A stretch of 64,000 bases of DNA from Sphingomonas gilva (GTDB lineage Bacteria; Pseudomonadota; Alphaproteobacteria; Sphingomonadales; Sphingomonadaceae). The DNA is taken from contig NZ_QWLV01000009.1 of NCBI RefSeq assembly GCF_003515075.1, positions 96,219 through 160,218 on the forward strand, given 5' to 3'. This document shows, in pieces, positions 15,075-26,645 of this stretch. The notes under the pieces are model-generated. The model was not told the DNA's origin. It saw nothing but the letters and a program-made list of their open reading frames with translations, and did not search any database. Position numbers and translations under genes: made by a program. Within the stretch, counting starts at the first letter, position 1; each line of letters begins with the position of its first letter.

Positions 15075-15311
15075 TCCGGTTGCTCCAATATAGCAATATT
15101 CGCGGACCGGCCCGAATGCCGACGCGAGCGCTGTGATTTACCGCGCAGCGCAACCCCGTCAATCGCAAATTCATCTGGGGGCAAGGTTTGCGACGAAAAG
15201 ATGGCACACCCCATCGCCTGAATCGCCCGGCGATTTGCGTCCGCGATCCCGCTCGGCTAGGGGCGCGGCGACAGTTTTCCCGACAGCTTTTCCGATGGAG
15301 TACCGCCTCAG

Positions 15312-16991
<1,680 letters not shown>

Positions 16992-17012
16992 GGGTGAGAG
17001 CGGACGGGCGAC

Positions 17013-17588
17013 TCAGGCGAGCCCGCCCGTCCCGATTTCCAGCGAATTGATCGTGGCGGCGGTGAGCGGTCCGCCGAAAGTCACCTGACGTCTTTCCGTA
17101 TAGGTTTCGCCTTTGGGCGCCCACATCTGGTGGATCATGCTAGTTTCGACATCCACCACCCAATATTCGGGCACGCCATTGGCAGCATAGAGTTTTGCCT
17201 TGCGCGACATGTCGAAGCTGAGCGTCGCGTCGGAGACCTCGACGATCAGCCGCACCGATTCGAGCGGAATCAGGCCGGTTCCCTCCGGCTCGCTGGTGAC
17301 GACGATATCCGGTTCGGGCGAGCTGCGCGGAGGAACGGCGATCGATCCCTCGACGATCGCTTCCCAGCCTGTCCCCTGCGCTTCGAGCGCCGCCGCCAGC
17401 AGAACATGCAGACGCGATTTCACCCGCGCATGCGGGCGATGCTGGGCGTTCATGAAGAAGATTTTCCCCTCGATCAGCTCGGTCTTGCGATAGCCCTCGA
17501 AGGCGCCGGATTCGTCGAGCGCGAGATAGTCCTCCAACCGCAGCTTCACCGGCAGGTGGCTGTTGTTGAGAGGCCGCAGCTCGGTCAT
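17013..17588 (-). CDS. Uma2-family endonuclease-like protein (DUF820)
   Basis: 191 residues of the Uma2 fold, a PD-(D/E)XK nuclease relative with no settled role. Typical motifs are LIEGKIFFMN, PEPDIVV, LIVEVSDATLSFD and KAKLYAANGVPEYWVVD; the Asp, Glu and Lys of these blocks would form the active site. It lies convergent to ettA (21-base gap). No toxin-antitoxin partner or mobile genes are adjacent. Confidence 0.88.
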   Translation of the reverse strand: MTELRPLNNSHLPVKLRLEDYLALDESGAFEGYRKTELIEGKIFFMNAQHRPHARVKSRLHVLLAAALEAQGTGWEAIVEGSIAVPPRSSPEPDIVVTSEPEGTGLIPLESVRLIVEVSDATLSFDMSRKAKLYAANGVPEYWVVDVETSMIHQMWAPKGETYTERRQVTFGGPLTAATINSLEIGTGGLA

Positions 17589-17636
17589 GGACGGGACGAT
17601 ATCACGACGCGGCGACCGATCCTAGCGCCGCGCCCG

Positions 17637-18413
17637 TTACCGCACCCGCTTCACGAACATCCGCCCGTCGCGGTCCTCAGCGCGGAATTCGGGGAGGGTG
17701 GCGATCAGGTCGGATAGCTTGGCGAAGCCGTAGCTGCGCACGTCGAAGCTCGATCGGTTGCCGGCGATGCGGCCCACCTCGGACAGGCTGGCGAAGCCGT
17801 TCGCGTCGCGCTTGGCGGCCTTCCAGGCGTCGCCGAACAGCTTGACCAGGTCGTCGTCGACCGAGCTTGCCTCCGGGGCGGCGGGCTCGGGTTCCGGCGT
17901 GGCGGTCGTGCTCGCGGAGTTCCGCCGCGCAGGGCGTGGGGCGGGGGGCCCATCATCCGCCTGCGCGACGAGGCCGCTCACGTCGATGAAGCGCGTGCAG
18001 GCCTGGCGGAATCCCTCGGGGGTGCGCGCGCTGCCGAAGCCGTAGACCGGCAGCCCCTCCTGGCGGACGCGCATCACCAGCGGCATGAAATCGCTGTCCG
18101 AAGACATGATGCCGAAACCGGTCACGCGCCCGCGGAACAGCAGGTCCATCGCGTCCACCGTCATCTTCATGTCGGTGGCGTTCTTGCCCTTGGTGATGTC
18201 GAACTGCTGCTGCGGCTCGATGCCGTGCTTCAACGTCAATGCCGCCCAGGTCTTGAGCCCGGTCTTGGACCAGTTGCCATAGGCGCGGCGGACATTGACC
18301 TGGCCGAGCTCGGCAAGCACCGTCAGCACGGGATCGAGACTGGCGGGAGAGGCGTTGTCGGCGTCGATCAGCAGCGCGACATTGCCGAGGGGCGGATGAT
18401 CGTTGTTGGTCAT
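17637..18413 (-). CDS. NYN-domain (PIN-like) RNase with C-terminal LOTUS/OST-HTH domain
   Basis: 258 residues. The NYN/LabA-like nuclease domain covers about 8-150, with acidic positions in ALLIDADNASP, KNATDMKMTVDAMDLLF and SSDSDFMPLVMRVR. An Ala/Pro-rich linker follows, then an OST-HTH (LOTUS) domain (about 190-255) likely to bind RNA. It probably cleaves or processes RNA; the target is unknown. I chose the ATG at 18413, preceded by GGGAG. It is 19 bases after the carbonic anhydrase gene and probably co-transcribed. Confidence 0.88.
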   Translation of the reverse strand: MTNNDHPPLGNVALLIDADNASPASLDPVLTVLAELGQVNVRRAYGNWSKTGLKTWAALTLKHGIEPQQQFDITKGKNATDMKMTVDAMDLLFRGRVTGFGIMSSDSDFMPLVMRVRQEGLPVYGFGSARTPEGFRQACTRFIDVSGLVAQADDGPPAPRPARRNSASTTATPEPEPAAPEASSVDDDLVKLFGDAWKAAKRDANGFASLSEVGRIAGNRSSFDVRSYGFAKLSDLIATLPEFRAEDRDGRMFVKRVR

Positions 18414-18432
18414 ACTCCCGCGTAACACGGCT

Positions 18433-19065
18433 TCACGCCGGCGCGAACTCTCCAGTCGCGGAATCGAGCAGATGCAACTCGCCGCCGGCGATGCCGAACC
18501 AGGCGCCGTGGATGGTCAGCTTGCCCGCCGCCTCTCGCTCCGGGATGCAGGGGAAGGTGCGAAGGTTGGCGATCGAGACCTTGACCGTCTCGAACTCCAG
18601 CGCGCGCGCCGCCTCCGGCCCGTCGCCATGCTCGGCGACGATCCGGTCGCGCGCCTCGTCGAGCAGATCGATCCAGTGCGCGATGAAGCCGCCTTCTCCC
18701 GGCGCCGCGCCTTCGAACCGGCGCGACAGCGCGGCATGGACGCCGCCGCACGAGCCATGGCCCATCACGACCACCTCGGGCACCTCCAGCTGGGTGACGG
18801 CGAACTCCAGCGCGGCGGACACGCCGTGGCGACCGCCGCCCAGCTCGAATGGCGGGACGAGATTGGCGATGTTGCGCACGACGAAGATCTCGCCGGGCGA
18901 TGCATCGAAAATCTGCGTTGGATCGACCCGGCTGTCGGAGCAGGCGATCACCATCACCCGCGGGCTCTGGCCTTCGGACAATCGCGCCCAGCGATCGCGT
19001 TCGGCCTGCCAGCGATCCTGGCGAAAGCGGTGATAGCCGGCGATCAGATCGGAAAAGTCAGTCAC
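18433..19065 (-). CDS. Beta-class carbonic anhydrase
   Basis: 210 residues interconverting CO2 and bicarbonate. Zinc ligands are C42 (ACSDSRVDP), H103 and C106 (MGHGSCGG); D44 and R46 form the conserved dyad. No signal peptide is visible, so the enzyme is cytoplasmic. The 285-base region between this gene and lipA contains the palindrome at 19140-19154 and no supported gene. Confidence 0.95.
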   Translation of the reverse strand: MTDFSDLIAGYHRFRQDRWQAERDRWARLSEGQSPRVMVIACSDSRVDPTQIFDASPGEIFVVRNIANLVPPFELGGGRHGVSAALEFAVTQLEVPEVVVMGHGSCGGVHAALSRRFEGAAPGEGGFIAHWIDLLDEARDRIVAEHGDGPEAARALEFETVKVSIANLRTFPCIPEREAAGKLTIHGAWFGIAGGELHLLDSATGEFAPA

Positions 19066-19139
19066 GAATGCGCTCCCTTTTGGGCAAGCGCTTAGAACAG
19101 CTTGCGGCGCGTTGTAAGGCGTCGCCCCGAAGATTTGGC

Positions 19140-19154
19140 TTTCCTAATAGGAAA
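19140..19154. promoter_or_regulatory. Perfect 15-bp palindrome, candidate operator
   Basis: TTTCCTAATAGGAAA (7-1-7 inverted repeat) lies between the divergent carbonic anhydrase and lipA genes. A second partial site, TTTCCTACTGGA, lies at 19211-19222. Together they look like a repressor or activator site pair. The regulator is not identified. Confidence 0.5.
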
Positions 19155-19350
19155 TCGTCCCGCAGCTTCCGCGTGTGAGACATATGTCGCCCGGTCTATC
19201 TGGAATAAAATTTCCTACTGGAGCAACGCAATTGCAGAACTGCCATGACTTATGCGACGCAGGGCGGGCCGCGACCGACGAATCGGCAAGCGGTCGCGGC
19301 GGGCTCGCCGATGGTTGTGGCGCCGCCGCACGGTCGCTATCTGGCGCGGC

Positions 19351-20274
19351 ATGAACGAGATGACTCCGCTCCCGCGCGAACCGCGCCAGCGCAAGCCCGA
19401 CTGGATCCGGGTGAAAGCGCCGACATCGGTCGGCTTCGGCGAGACGCGCGCGCTGATGCGCCGCCTCAACCTGGCGACGGTGTGCGAGGAGGCGGCCTGC
19501 CCCAATATCGGCGAGTGCTGGACCAAGAAGCACGCGACAGTGATGATCCTCGGCGACGTCTGCACCCGCGCCTGCGCCTTCTGCAACGTCAAGACGGGGA
19601 TGCCGCGCAAGGTCGATCCGCTGGAGCCCGAGCATGTCGCCACAGCGGCCGCGGAGCTGGGGCTGGAGCACATCGTCATCACCTCGGTCGATCGCGACGA
19701 TCTGCCCGACGGCGGCGCATCGCAATTCGTCAAGGTGATCGAGGCGCTGCGGCGGAACACGCCCAATACGACGATCGAGATCCTGACCCCCGATTTCCGC
19801 AACAAGCATGAGCGGGCGGTCGAGGCGATCGTCGCCGCGCGGCCTGACGTCTACAACCACAATCTGGAAACGGTGCCGCGGCTCTATCCGACGATACGGC
19901 CGGGTGCGCGCTATTACGCCTCGCTGCGCCTGCTGGAGAGCGTCAAGCGCCACGATCCGTCGATCTTCACCAAGTCCGGCGTGATGCTGGGGCTGGGCGA
20001 GGAACGGCTGGAGGTCCATCAGGTGATGGACGACATGCGCAGCGCCGACGTCGATTTCCTGACGATGGGCCAGTATCTCCAGCCGACTCCGCGCCACGCC
20101 AAGGTGATCGAGTTCGTCACGCCCAAGGCGTTCGACGCCTACGCCGCGATCGCGCGGGCCAAGGGTTTCCTGCAGGTGGCGTCTTCGCCGCTGACCCGGT
20201 CGAGCTACCATGCGGGCGACGATTTCGCGCAGATGAAAGCGGCCCGCGAGGCGAAGCTGGGGAAGGCCATATGA
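19351..20274 (+). CDS. lipA: Lipoyl synthase LipA
   Basis: 307-residue radical SAM enzyme that inserts two sulfurs into octanoyl groups on lipoyl domains. The auxiliary cluster cysteines are in [12 protein letters not shown], the radical SAM cluster is [10 protein letters not shown], and the C-terminal [10 protein letters not shown] includes the Ser ligand of the auxiliary cluster. I chose the ATG at 19351 because homology starts [19 protein letters not shown]. ratA follows after a family C repeat, an order common in alphaproteobacteria. Confidence 0.96.
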   Translation: MNEMTPLPREPRQRKPDWIRVKAPTSVGFGETRALMRRLNLATVCEEAACPNIGECWTKKHATVMILGDVCTRACAFCNVKTGMPRKVDPLEPEHVATAAAELGLEHIVITSVDRDDLPDGGASQFVKVIEALRRNTPNTTIEILTPDFRNKHERAVEAIVAARPDVYNHNLETVPRLYPTIRPGARYYASLRLLESVKRHDPSIFTKSGVMLGLGEERLEVHQVMDDMRSADVDFLTMGQYLQPTPRHAKVIEFVTPKAFDAYAAIARAKGFLQVASSPLTRSSYHAGDDFAQMKAAREAKLGKAI

Positions 20275-20275
20275 T

Positions 20276-20403
20276 CCTCCCCGGAACGGGGAGGGGGACC
20301 AGCCGCAGGCTGGTGGAGGGGGCTTTCCACCAGCGCGGCGCTCGCGGTAAGCCCCCTCCACCACGCACTCCGTGCGCGGTCCCCCTCCCCGTACCGGGGA
20401 GGT
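20276..20403. repeat. Palindromic repeat, family C copy 1
   Basis: The element starts CCTCCCCGGAACGGGGAGGG and ends CCCCTCCCCGTACCGGGGAG. It contains ACCAGCCGCAGGCTGGTGG and AGCCCCCTCCACCA. A second copy lies at 57276-57467. Its right end supplies GGGGAGG five bases before the ratA start codon. Confidence 0.85.
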
Positions 20404-20407
20404 ATTG

Positions 20408-20899
20408 ATGCCTCGCCACTCCGAAACCCGCCGCTTGCCCTACACGCCCGAGCAGATGTTCGATCTGGTCGCCGATGTCGGCCGCTATGACGAGTTCCTG
20501 CCTTGGGTGACCGCGATCCGCGTGCGGCAGAACAGCGCGACGGAGATGGTCGCTGACATGATCGTCGGCTTCAAGGGATTGCGCGAGAGCTTCACCTCGA
20601 AGGTGCTCAAGCACCGTCCGACCGACATCCGCGTCGATTATGTCGACGGACCCTTGAAGCACCTGACCAACGAATGGGTCTTCCGGCCGGACGGCAAGGG
20701 CGGCTGCGAGGTCGACTTCTGCGTCGATTTCGCTTTCAAGAACCGGATGTTCGAGATGCTTGCGGGGCAGGTGTTCGATCGCGCGCTGAGGAAGATGATC
20801 GGCGCGTTCGAGGAGCGTGCCGCCGCGCTTTACGGCGTCGGCTCCAGCCCCGAATCGGCGAGCGGCAGCAGCAGTTCGAGCGCGCAGAGCGCCGCCTGA
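20408..20899 (+). CDS. ratA: RatA/COQ10-like SRPBCC-fold protein
   Basis: 163 residues with the START/SRPBCC fold: MPRHSETRRLPYTPEQMFDLVADVGRY and YDEFLPWVTAIRV are typical. Relatives are eukaryotic Coq10 (ubiquinone chaperone) and E. coli RatA; a quinone-binding role is more likely than toxin action in this group. It shares a transcript with lipA. The ribosome-binding site lies inside the family C repeat. Its last 70 bases overlap the convergent cinA-type gene. Confidence 0.9.
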   Translation: MPRHSETRRLPYTPEQMFDLVADVGRYDEFLPWVTAIRVRQNSATEMVADMIVGFKGLRESFTSKVLKHRPTDIRVDYVDGPLKHLTNEWVFRPDGKGGCEVDFCVDFAFKNRMFEMLAGQVFDRALRKMIGAFEERAAALYGVGSSPESASGSSSSSAQSAA

Positions 20900-21360
20900 A
20901 GGCGAATTCCGCCGCGGCCGAGATCGCCGAATTCCTTCAGATCGGCGATGATCCGATCGGGGTCGGCGCCGCGCACCGCGCGGGCGAAGACGACGGTGCC
21001 GACCGGCTTCTTCTCGCTGCCGCCGCCGGGGCCGGCAATGCCGGTGATCGCCACGGCGATATCCGCCTCGGTGCGGTCGAGCACGCCCTGCGCCATGCTC
21101 CATGCGGTCGCGACCGAGACCGAGCCGAAGGTTTCCAGCACGTCGCGCGCTACGTTCAGCTGGGTCATCTTGGCTTCGTTCGAGTAGGTGACGAAGCCGG
21201 CCTCGAACACGTCGGACGAACCGGGGATCTCGGTCAGCGCCGCCGATACGAGCCCGCCGGTGCAGCTCTCCGCCAGCGCCACCTTGCGCCCGGCGGCGCG
21301 GTTGGCGTCGAGCGCCTTGCGCGCCGCGGCGACCAGTTCGGCAGGCAACAGCAAGTCCAT
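20830..21360 (-). CDS. CinA-type C-terminal domain protein, nicotinamide-nucleotide amidohydrolase (PncC-like)
   Basis: 176 residues; only the CinA C-terminal domain, as in stand-alone PncC. It deamidates NMN to nicotinate mononucleotide for NAD recycling. Key motifs are ALAESCTGGLVSAALTEIPGSS (active Ser in the first part), YSNEAKMTQLNV and ITGIAGPGGG. I chose the ATG at 21360 because family similarity begins at MDLLLPAELVAAA. It starts one base after the stop of the upstream secreted protein gene. Confidence 0.9.
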   Translation of the reverse strand: MDLLLPAELVAAARKALDANRAAGRKVALAESCTGGLVSAALTEIPGSSDVFEAGFVTYSNEAKMTQLNVARDVLETFGSVSVATAWSMAQGVLDRTEADIAVAITGIAGPGGGSEKKPVGTVVFARAVRGADPDRIIADLKEFGDLGRGGIRLQAALCALELLLPLADSGLEPTP

Positions 21361-21361
21361 G

Positions 21362-21880
21362 TCAGCGGCCCGCCTCGAACGGACAGAGCGGAATCTTGCT
21401 CGCCTTGTCGCCTTCGGACGCAAGCTGGGCGATGGTGATGAACAAGGCGGCCGCATTGCGCGCCGGAAGCGGCTGAAGCAGTTCGACCACGCGGTTGATC
21501 GCCGGGCAATCCTTTGGCTTGATCTCCGCCGTCAGCATCGGCCCCATCATCGCCGAGATCATCGGCTTCGCCATGTTGCCGTCGAGGAAGGGAGCGACAT
21601 CGTCTCCGGCGATCTTGCCGAAGGCGGCGCGCGCGGCGGGCCAGGCGGCGTCGGTCTCGGCCTGGAACTTGGCGATCAGCGGCGCCGGATTGGCGAGCAG
21701 CGCGGTGCGGGGCAGATGGGGACGACAGGTCTGGCTGGCCGAACGCACCACATCGGGCATGACATAGAGGGCGAGGCCTTCGCCCTCCGCCGCGGTGACG
21801 CACGGCTTGGCGTTCTGCGCCTGCGCACCGGCGCTGACGGCGAGGGAAATGGCGGCGACAATGGAAGCGGTGCGGCGCAT
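21362..21880 (-). CDS. Secreted protein of unknown function
   Basis: 172 residues. The N-terminus MRRTASIVAAISLAVSAGAQA is a signal peptide with likely cleavage before QNAK. The mature part has four cysteines (KPCVT, QTCRP, KDCPA, PLCPF), which could form two disulfides, and is mostly helical. I do not recognise a family. It lies 4 bases after ispDF and 1 base before the PncC gene, so all three are one operon. Confidence 0.75.
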   Translation of the reverse strand: MRRTASIVAAISLAVSAGAQAQNAKPCVTAAEGEGLALYVMPDVVRSASQTCRPHLPRTALLANPAPLIAKFQAETDAAWPAARAAFGKIAGDDVAPFLDGNMAKPMISAMMGPMLTAEIKPKDCPAINRVVELLQPLPARNAAALFITIAQLASEGDKASKIPLCPFEAGR

Positions 21881-21884
21881 AGGA

Positions 21885-23018
21885 TCAGATACTCCCGGGC
21901 AGGCTCACGGTTGCAACGGCCTGCGCCGCGATTCCCTCTCCACGACCGGTGAAGCCCAAACGCTCGGTCGTGGTGGCCTTGACGCTAACCCGCGCCGGCG
22001 CGAGCCGCAACAGACCGGCGATGCGCGCCCGGATGGCGTCCCGATACGGGCCGATCCGCGGCGCTTCGCAGATGATCGTCACATCGGTGTGGATGATGCG
22101 GCCGCCTTCCGCTTCGACCAATCCGCGGGCATGTTCGAGGAAGCGATCGGAAGAGGCGCCGCGCCACTCGGGCTCGGACGGCGGGAAGTGGCTGCCGATG
22201 TCGCCCGCGCCGATGCAGCCGAGCACAGCGTCGGTGATCGCATGGAGCACGACATCGGCGTCCGAATGCCCTACCAGCCCGCGATCGTGCGGGATGCGAA
22301 TGCCGCCCAGCCACAATTCCTCGCCCGCCGCGAGCCGGTGGACGTCATAGCCGAAGCCGGTGACCTGGACGCTGTCGATCATGCGCTCCAGCCGGTCGAG
22401 ATCGCCGGCAAAGGTCACCTTGTCGAGCAACGCGTCGCCGGGCACCGTCGTGACCGTGCCGCCATTGGCGCGGACCATCTGCGCATCGTCGCTCGCCTCG
22501 CGATCCGGCGGCCAGGTGTCGTGCGCGGCGCGGATGACGTCGTAGCGGAACGCTTGCGGGGTCTGCACGCGGACCAGCCCGTCACGAGGCACGACGTCGC
22601 CAAGCGCGCCATCCGATCGCGCGAGCGTGTCGGCCACCGGAAGGCCGGGAACCGCGCCGTCATGCTCGGCAAGCGCGGCGATCAGCGCGTCGATAACCGG
22701 CACCGGCAACAGCGGACGGGCGGCGTCATGGATCAGCACATAGTCCGCTTCGATCGCGTCCAGCCCGGCCCGAACGGAATCCCGACGCGTCGCGCCGCCC
22801 GGAACGATTTTGATATCGCCGAGAACCTCACCAATGGCCGCGGGATCGCCGACCACGATCACCTCGCCGATGGCCGGATGTTCCACCAGCGCGGCATGCG
22901 CGTGCGCGATCACCGGCTTTCCTGCGAGCCGCGCGAACTGCTTGGGCACATCGCCGCCGAAGCGCGTGCCGGTGCCGGCGGCGACGAGGATGGCGGCGAT
23001 GCGGGGAGGGGCGCTCAT
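21885..23018 (-). CDS. ispDF: Bifunctional IspD/IspF (MEP-pathway cytidylyltransferase and cyclodiphosphate synthase)
   Basis: 377 residues. The N-terminal half (about 1-220) is Isp[33 protein letters not shown] and SDDAQMV. The C-terminal half (about 222-377) is Isp[19 protein letters not shown] with zinc ligands in DVH and a later His, [14 protein letters not shown] and [17 protein letters not shown]. IspD adds CMP to MEP; IspF makes the cyclic diphosphate after IspE. The ATG at 23018 matches the IspD N-terminus; the frame stays open upstream only as an antisense artefact of dusB. Confidence 0.96.
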   Translation of the reverse strand: MSAPPRIAAILVAAGTGTRFGGDVPKQFARLAGKPVIAHAHAALVEHPAIGEVIVVGDPAAIGEVLGDIKIVPGGATRRDSVRAGLDAIEADYVLIHDAARPLLPVPVIDALIAALAEHDGAVPGLPVADTLARSDGALGDVVPRDGLVRVQTPQAFRYDVIRAAHDTWPPDREASDDAQMVRANGGTVTTVPGDALLDKVTFAGDLDRLERMIDSVQVTGFGYDVHRLAAGEELWLGGIRIPHDRGLVGHSDADVVLHAITDAVLGCIGAGDIGSHFPPSEPEWRGASSDRFLEHARGLVEAEGGRIIHTDVTIICEAPRIGPYRDAIRARIAGLLRLAPARVSVKATTTERLGFTGRGEGIAAQAVATVSLPGSI

Positions 23019-23103
23019 GGCTGGGGCGGCTCTACCGGCGCGCGCCTTGCGGGCCAAGGGGGTTTCGGCTAATGGCGCTGCTCGTTTTTTAGGCAGTATC
23101 GCA

Positions 23104-24096
23104 GTGCTCAAGCCCATCCAGATCGGCCCGGTCCGCATCGAGACGCCGGTGATCCTCGCGCCCATGACGGGCGTGACCGATCGCCCGTTCCGCGTGCTCG
23201 TCCGCCGTTTCGGATCGGGGCTCAACGTGACCGAGATGGTCGCAAGCCAAGCGGCGATCCGCGAGACGCGCCAGAGCTTGCAGAAATTCGCCTGGGACCC
23301 GAGCGAGGACCCGGTGTCGATGCAGCTCGTCGGCTGCACCCCGCACGAGATGGGCGAGGCCGCGAGGCTGAGCGAGGATCGCGGCGCGGCGATCATCGAC
23401 ATCAACATGGGCTGCCCGGTGCGCAAGGTGACGAGCGGCGACGCCGGTTCTGCACTGATGCGTGACCTGCCCAATGCCGCGAGGCTGGTCGATGCGGTGG
23501 TCAAGGCGGTTTCGGTGCCGGTGACGCTCAAGATGCGCATGGGCTGGTGCCATGACAGCCTGAACGCGCCCGAGCTCGCGCGGATCGCCGAGGATCTGGG
23601 CGTCAAGATGGTCACCGTCCACGGCCGCACGCGCAACCAGATGTACAAGGGCTCGGCAGATTGGGCCTTCATCCGAAAGGTAAAGGATGCGGTTTCGATC
23701 CCCGTCATCGCCAATGGCGATATCTGCGGGATCGAGGATGCCGATGCGGCGCTCGCGCAATCGGGCGCGGATGGCGTCATGATCGGCCGCGGCGCCTATG
23801 GCCGGCCCTGGCTGCTCGCGCAGGTGATGCACTGGATGCGGACCGGCGAGGAGCTGCCCGACCCCAGCATCGAGGTGCAATATCACCTGATCGTGGAGCA
23901 TTATCACATGATGCTCGAACATTATGGCGGCGAGGTAGGCGTCAACATGATGCGCAAGCACCTCGGCTGGTACACGCGCGGGCTGCACGGATCGGCCGAG
24001 TTCCGCAACCGCGTCAACCAGGTGCCCGACGCGAAGGTCGCGCTCGGCATGATCCGCGAATTCTATGCGCCGTGGCTGAGCCGCGCGGCGGCGTGA
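23104..24096 (+). CDS. dusB: tRNA dihydrouridine synthase DusB (NifR3)
   Basis: 330-residue FMN enzyme reducing uridines in t[16 protein letters not shown] is the FMN-binding start, [11 protein letters not shown] carries the catalytic Cys, and [18 protein letters not shown] and [11 protein letters not shown] are hallmark blocks. I chose the GTG at 23104 because homology starts VLKPIQIGP. It leads the ntr operon, the classical nifR3-ntrB-ntrC order, and overlaps ntrB by GTGA. Confidence 0.95.
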   Translation: MLKPIQIGPVRIETPVILAPMTGVTDRPFRVLVRRFGSGLNVTEMVASQAAIRETRQSLQKFAWDPSEDPVSMQLVGCTPHEMGEAARLSEDRGAAIIDINMGCPVRKVTSGDAGSALMRDLPNAARLVDAVVKAVSVPVTLKMRMGWCHDSLNAPELARIAEDLGVKMVTVHGRTRNQMYKGSADWAFIRKVKDAVSIPVIANGDICGIEDADAALAQSGADGVMIGRGAYGRPWLLAQVMHWMRTGEELPDPSIEVQYHLIVEHYHMMLEHYGGEVGVNMMRKHLGWYTRGLHGSAEFRNRVNQVPDAKVALGMIREFYAPWLSRAAA

Positions 24097-25174
24097 TCGA
24101 CACGACTGCGCAGCCGGCGCCCTCCGAGGTGCTGGCGGCGCTTCCCGTCGCGGTGTTGCTGATCGGCCCCGACGACCGCGTGCGCAACGCCAACGCCGCC
24201 GCCGAGACGCTGTTCAACCGCAGCCAGACGGCGATGACGGGCCGGCCGCTCGCCGATATCGTGCCGATCCCCGGCGATCTGGCCGATCGCGGCGCGCTGG
24301 GCCGAGACCGCGGGCTATGGGCCTATGACGTCGACCTGACGATGCCGCATGGCCGCTTCCGCGTCGATCTGGTCGAAGCGCCCATCGCCGACCAGCCCGG
24401 CTGGCGGCTGCTGACGGTGCACAATCTGAGCTCACCGCACCGCACCGGCCACGGCGCGGAACCCTCGGGCGGGGCGCTCGCCGCGGTGGGCGCGGCGGCG
24501 ATCCTTGCGCACGAGATCAAGAACCCGCTCTCGGGCATTCGCGGCGCCGCTCAGCTGATCGCTCAGGCCGGAGGGGAACTGGATGCCGACGCCCGTGCGC
24601 TCACGAGCCTCATCACCCGAGAGGTCGATCGCATCGCCGCGCTGATCGACGGGATGCAGCGCTTCGGCGATGCGCGGCCGCTGCCGCTGGAGGCGGCCAA
24701 CATCTATCCCATGCTCGAACATGCGCGCGATCTGGCGAAAGCCGGATTCGCCGCGCATGTACGCATCAAGGAGGAATATGATCCTTCCCTGCCTGAGGTG
24801 GCGGTGCACCGCGACAGTTTCGTCCAGGTGATGCTGAACCTTTTGAAGAATGCGAGTGAAGCGGTTGAAAGCGTGTCCGATCCGCGGATCTCGATCACCG
24901 CCGCCTATCGCCACGGCATGGCGATCAGCCCCGGTGGCGGCCGTCCGCGCCGATCGCTGCCGATCGAGATCGCGGTCGCCGACAACGGTCCCGGCGCCCC
25001 GCCGGAGATCGCCGAGCATCTGTTCGACCCGTTCGTCTCGGGCAGCGGCAAGGGGCAGGGGCTGGGGCTGACGCTGGTCGAGAAGCTGGTCCGCGACATG
25101 GGCGGCATCGTCCAATATGCGCGCGAGGGAACGCCCGAGCACACCGTCTTCCGCATCCGCCTGGCGCGGGGAGA

Positions 25175-25178
<4 letters not shown>
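24093..25178 (+). CDS. ntrB: Nitrogen regulation histidine kinase NtrB (GlnL)
   Basis: 361-residue soluble kinase. An N-terminal PAS domain (about 10-120) is followed by the dimerisation H box [19 protein letters not shown], then the N box [13 protein letters not shown] and the G1/G2 boxes [12 protein letters not shown] and [14 protein letters not shown]. It phosphorylates or dephosphorylates NtrC according to PII status. It starts at a GTG overlapping dusB and ends in ATGA overlap with ntrC. Confidence 0.95.
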
Positions 25179-26593
<1,415 letters not shown>

Positions 26594-26645
26594 ACGCGCA
26601 AAAGGCGTGTTCCCAGCGCCACGAGACTGTTGTAGCAATGCCACA

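Noticed and set aside
17013..18413. Uma2 and NYN genes as a defence or toxin-antitoxin unit
   Set aside because: Both are nuclease-fold proteins, but they are separated, show no overlap or shared promoter, and have no mobile context. The NYN gene pairs better with the carbonic anhydrase gene.
19144..20364. A 406-codon minus-strand frame opposite lipA
   Set aside because: Antisense to a radical SAM enzyme with all its motifs; no homology in the opposite frame.
23019..23780. Long minus-strand extension of the ispDF frame opposite dusB
   Set aside because: IspD homology begins at 23018. The extension is antisense to a conserved dusB and has no protein similarity.
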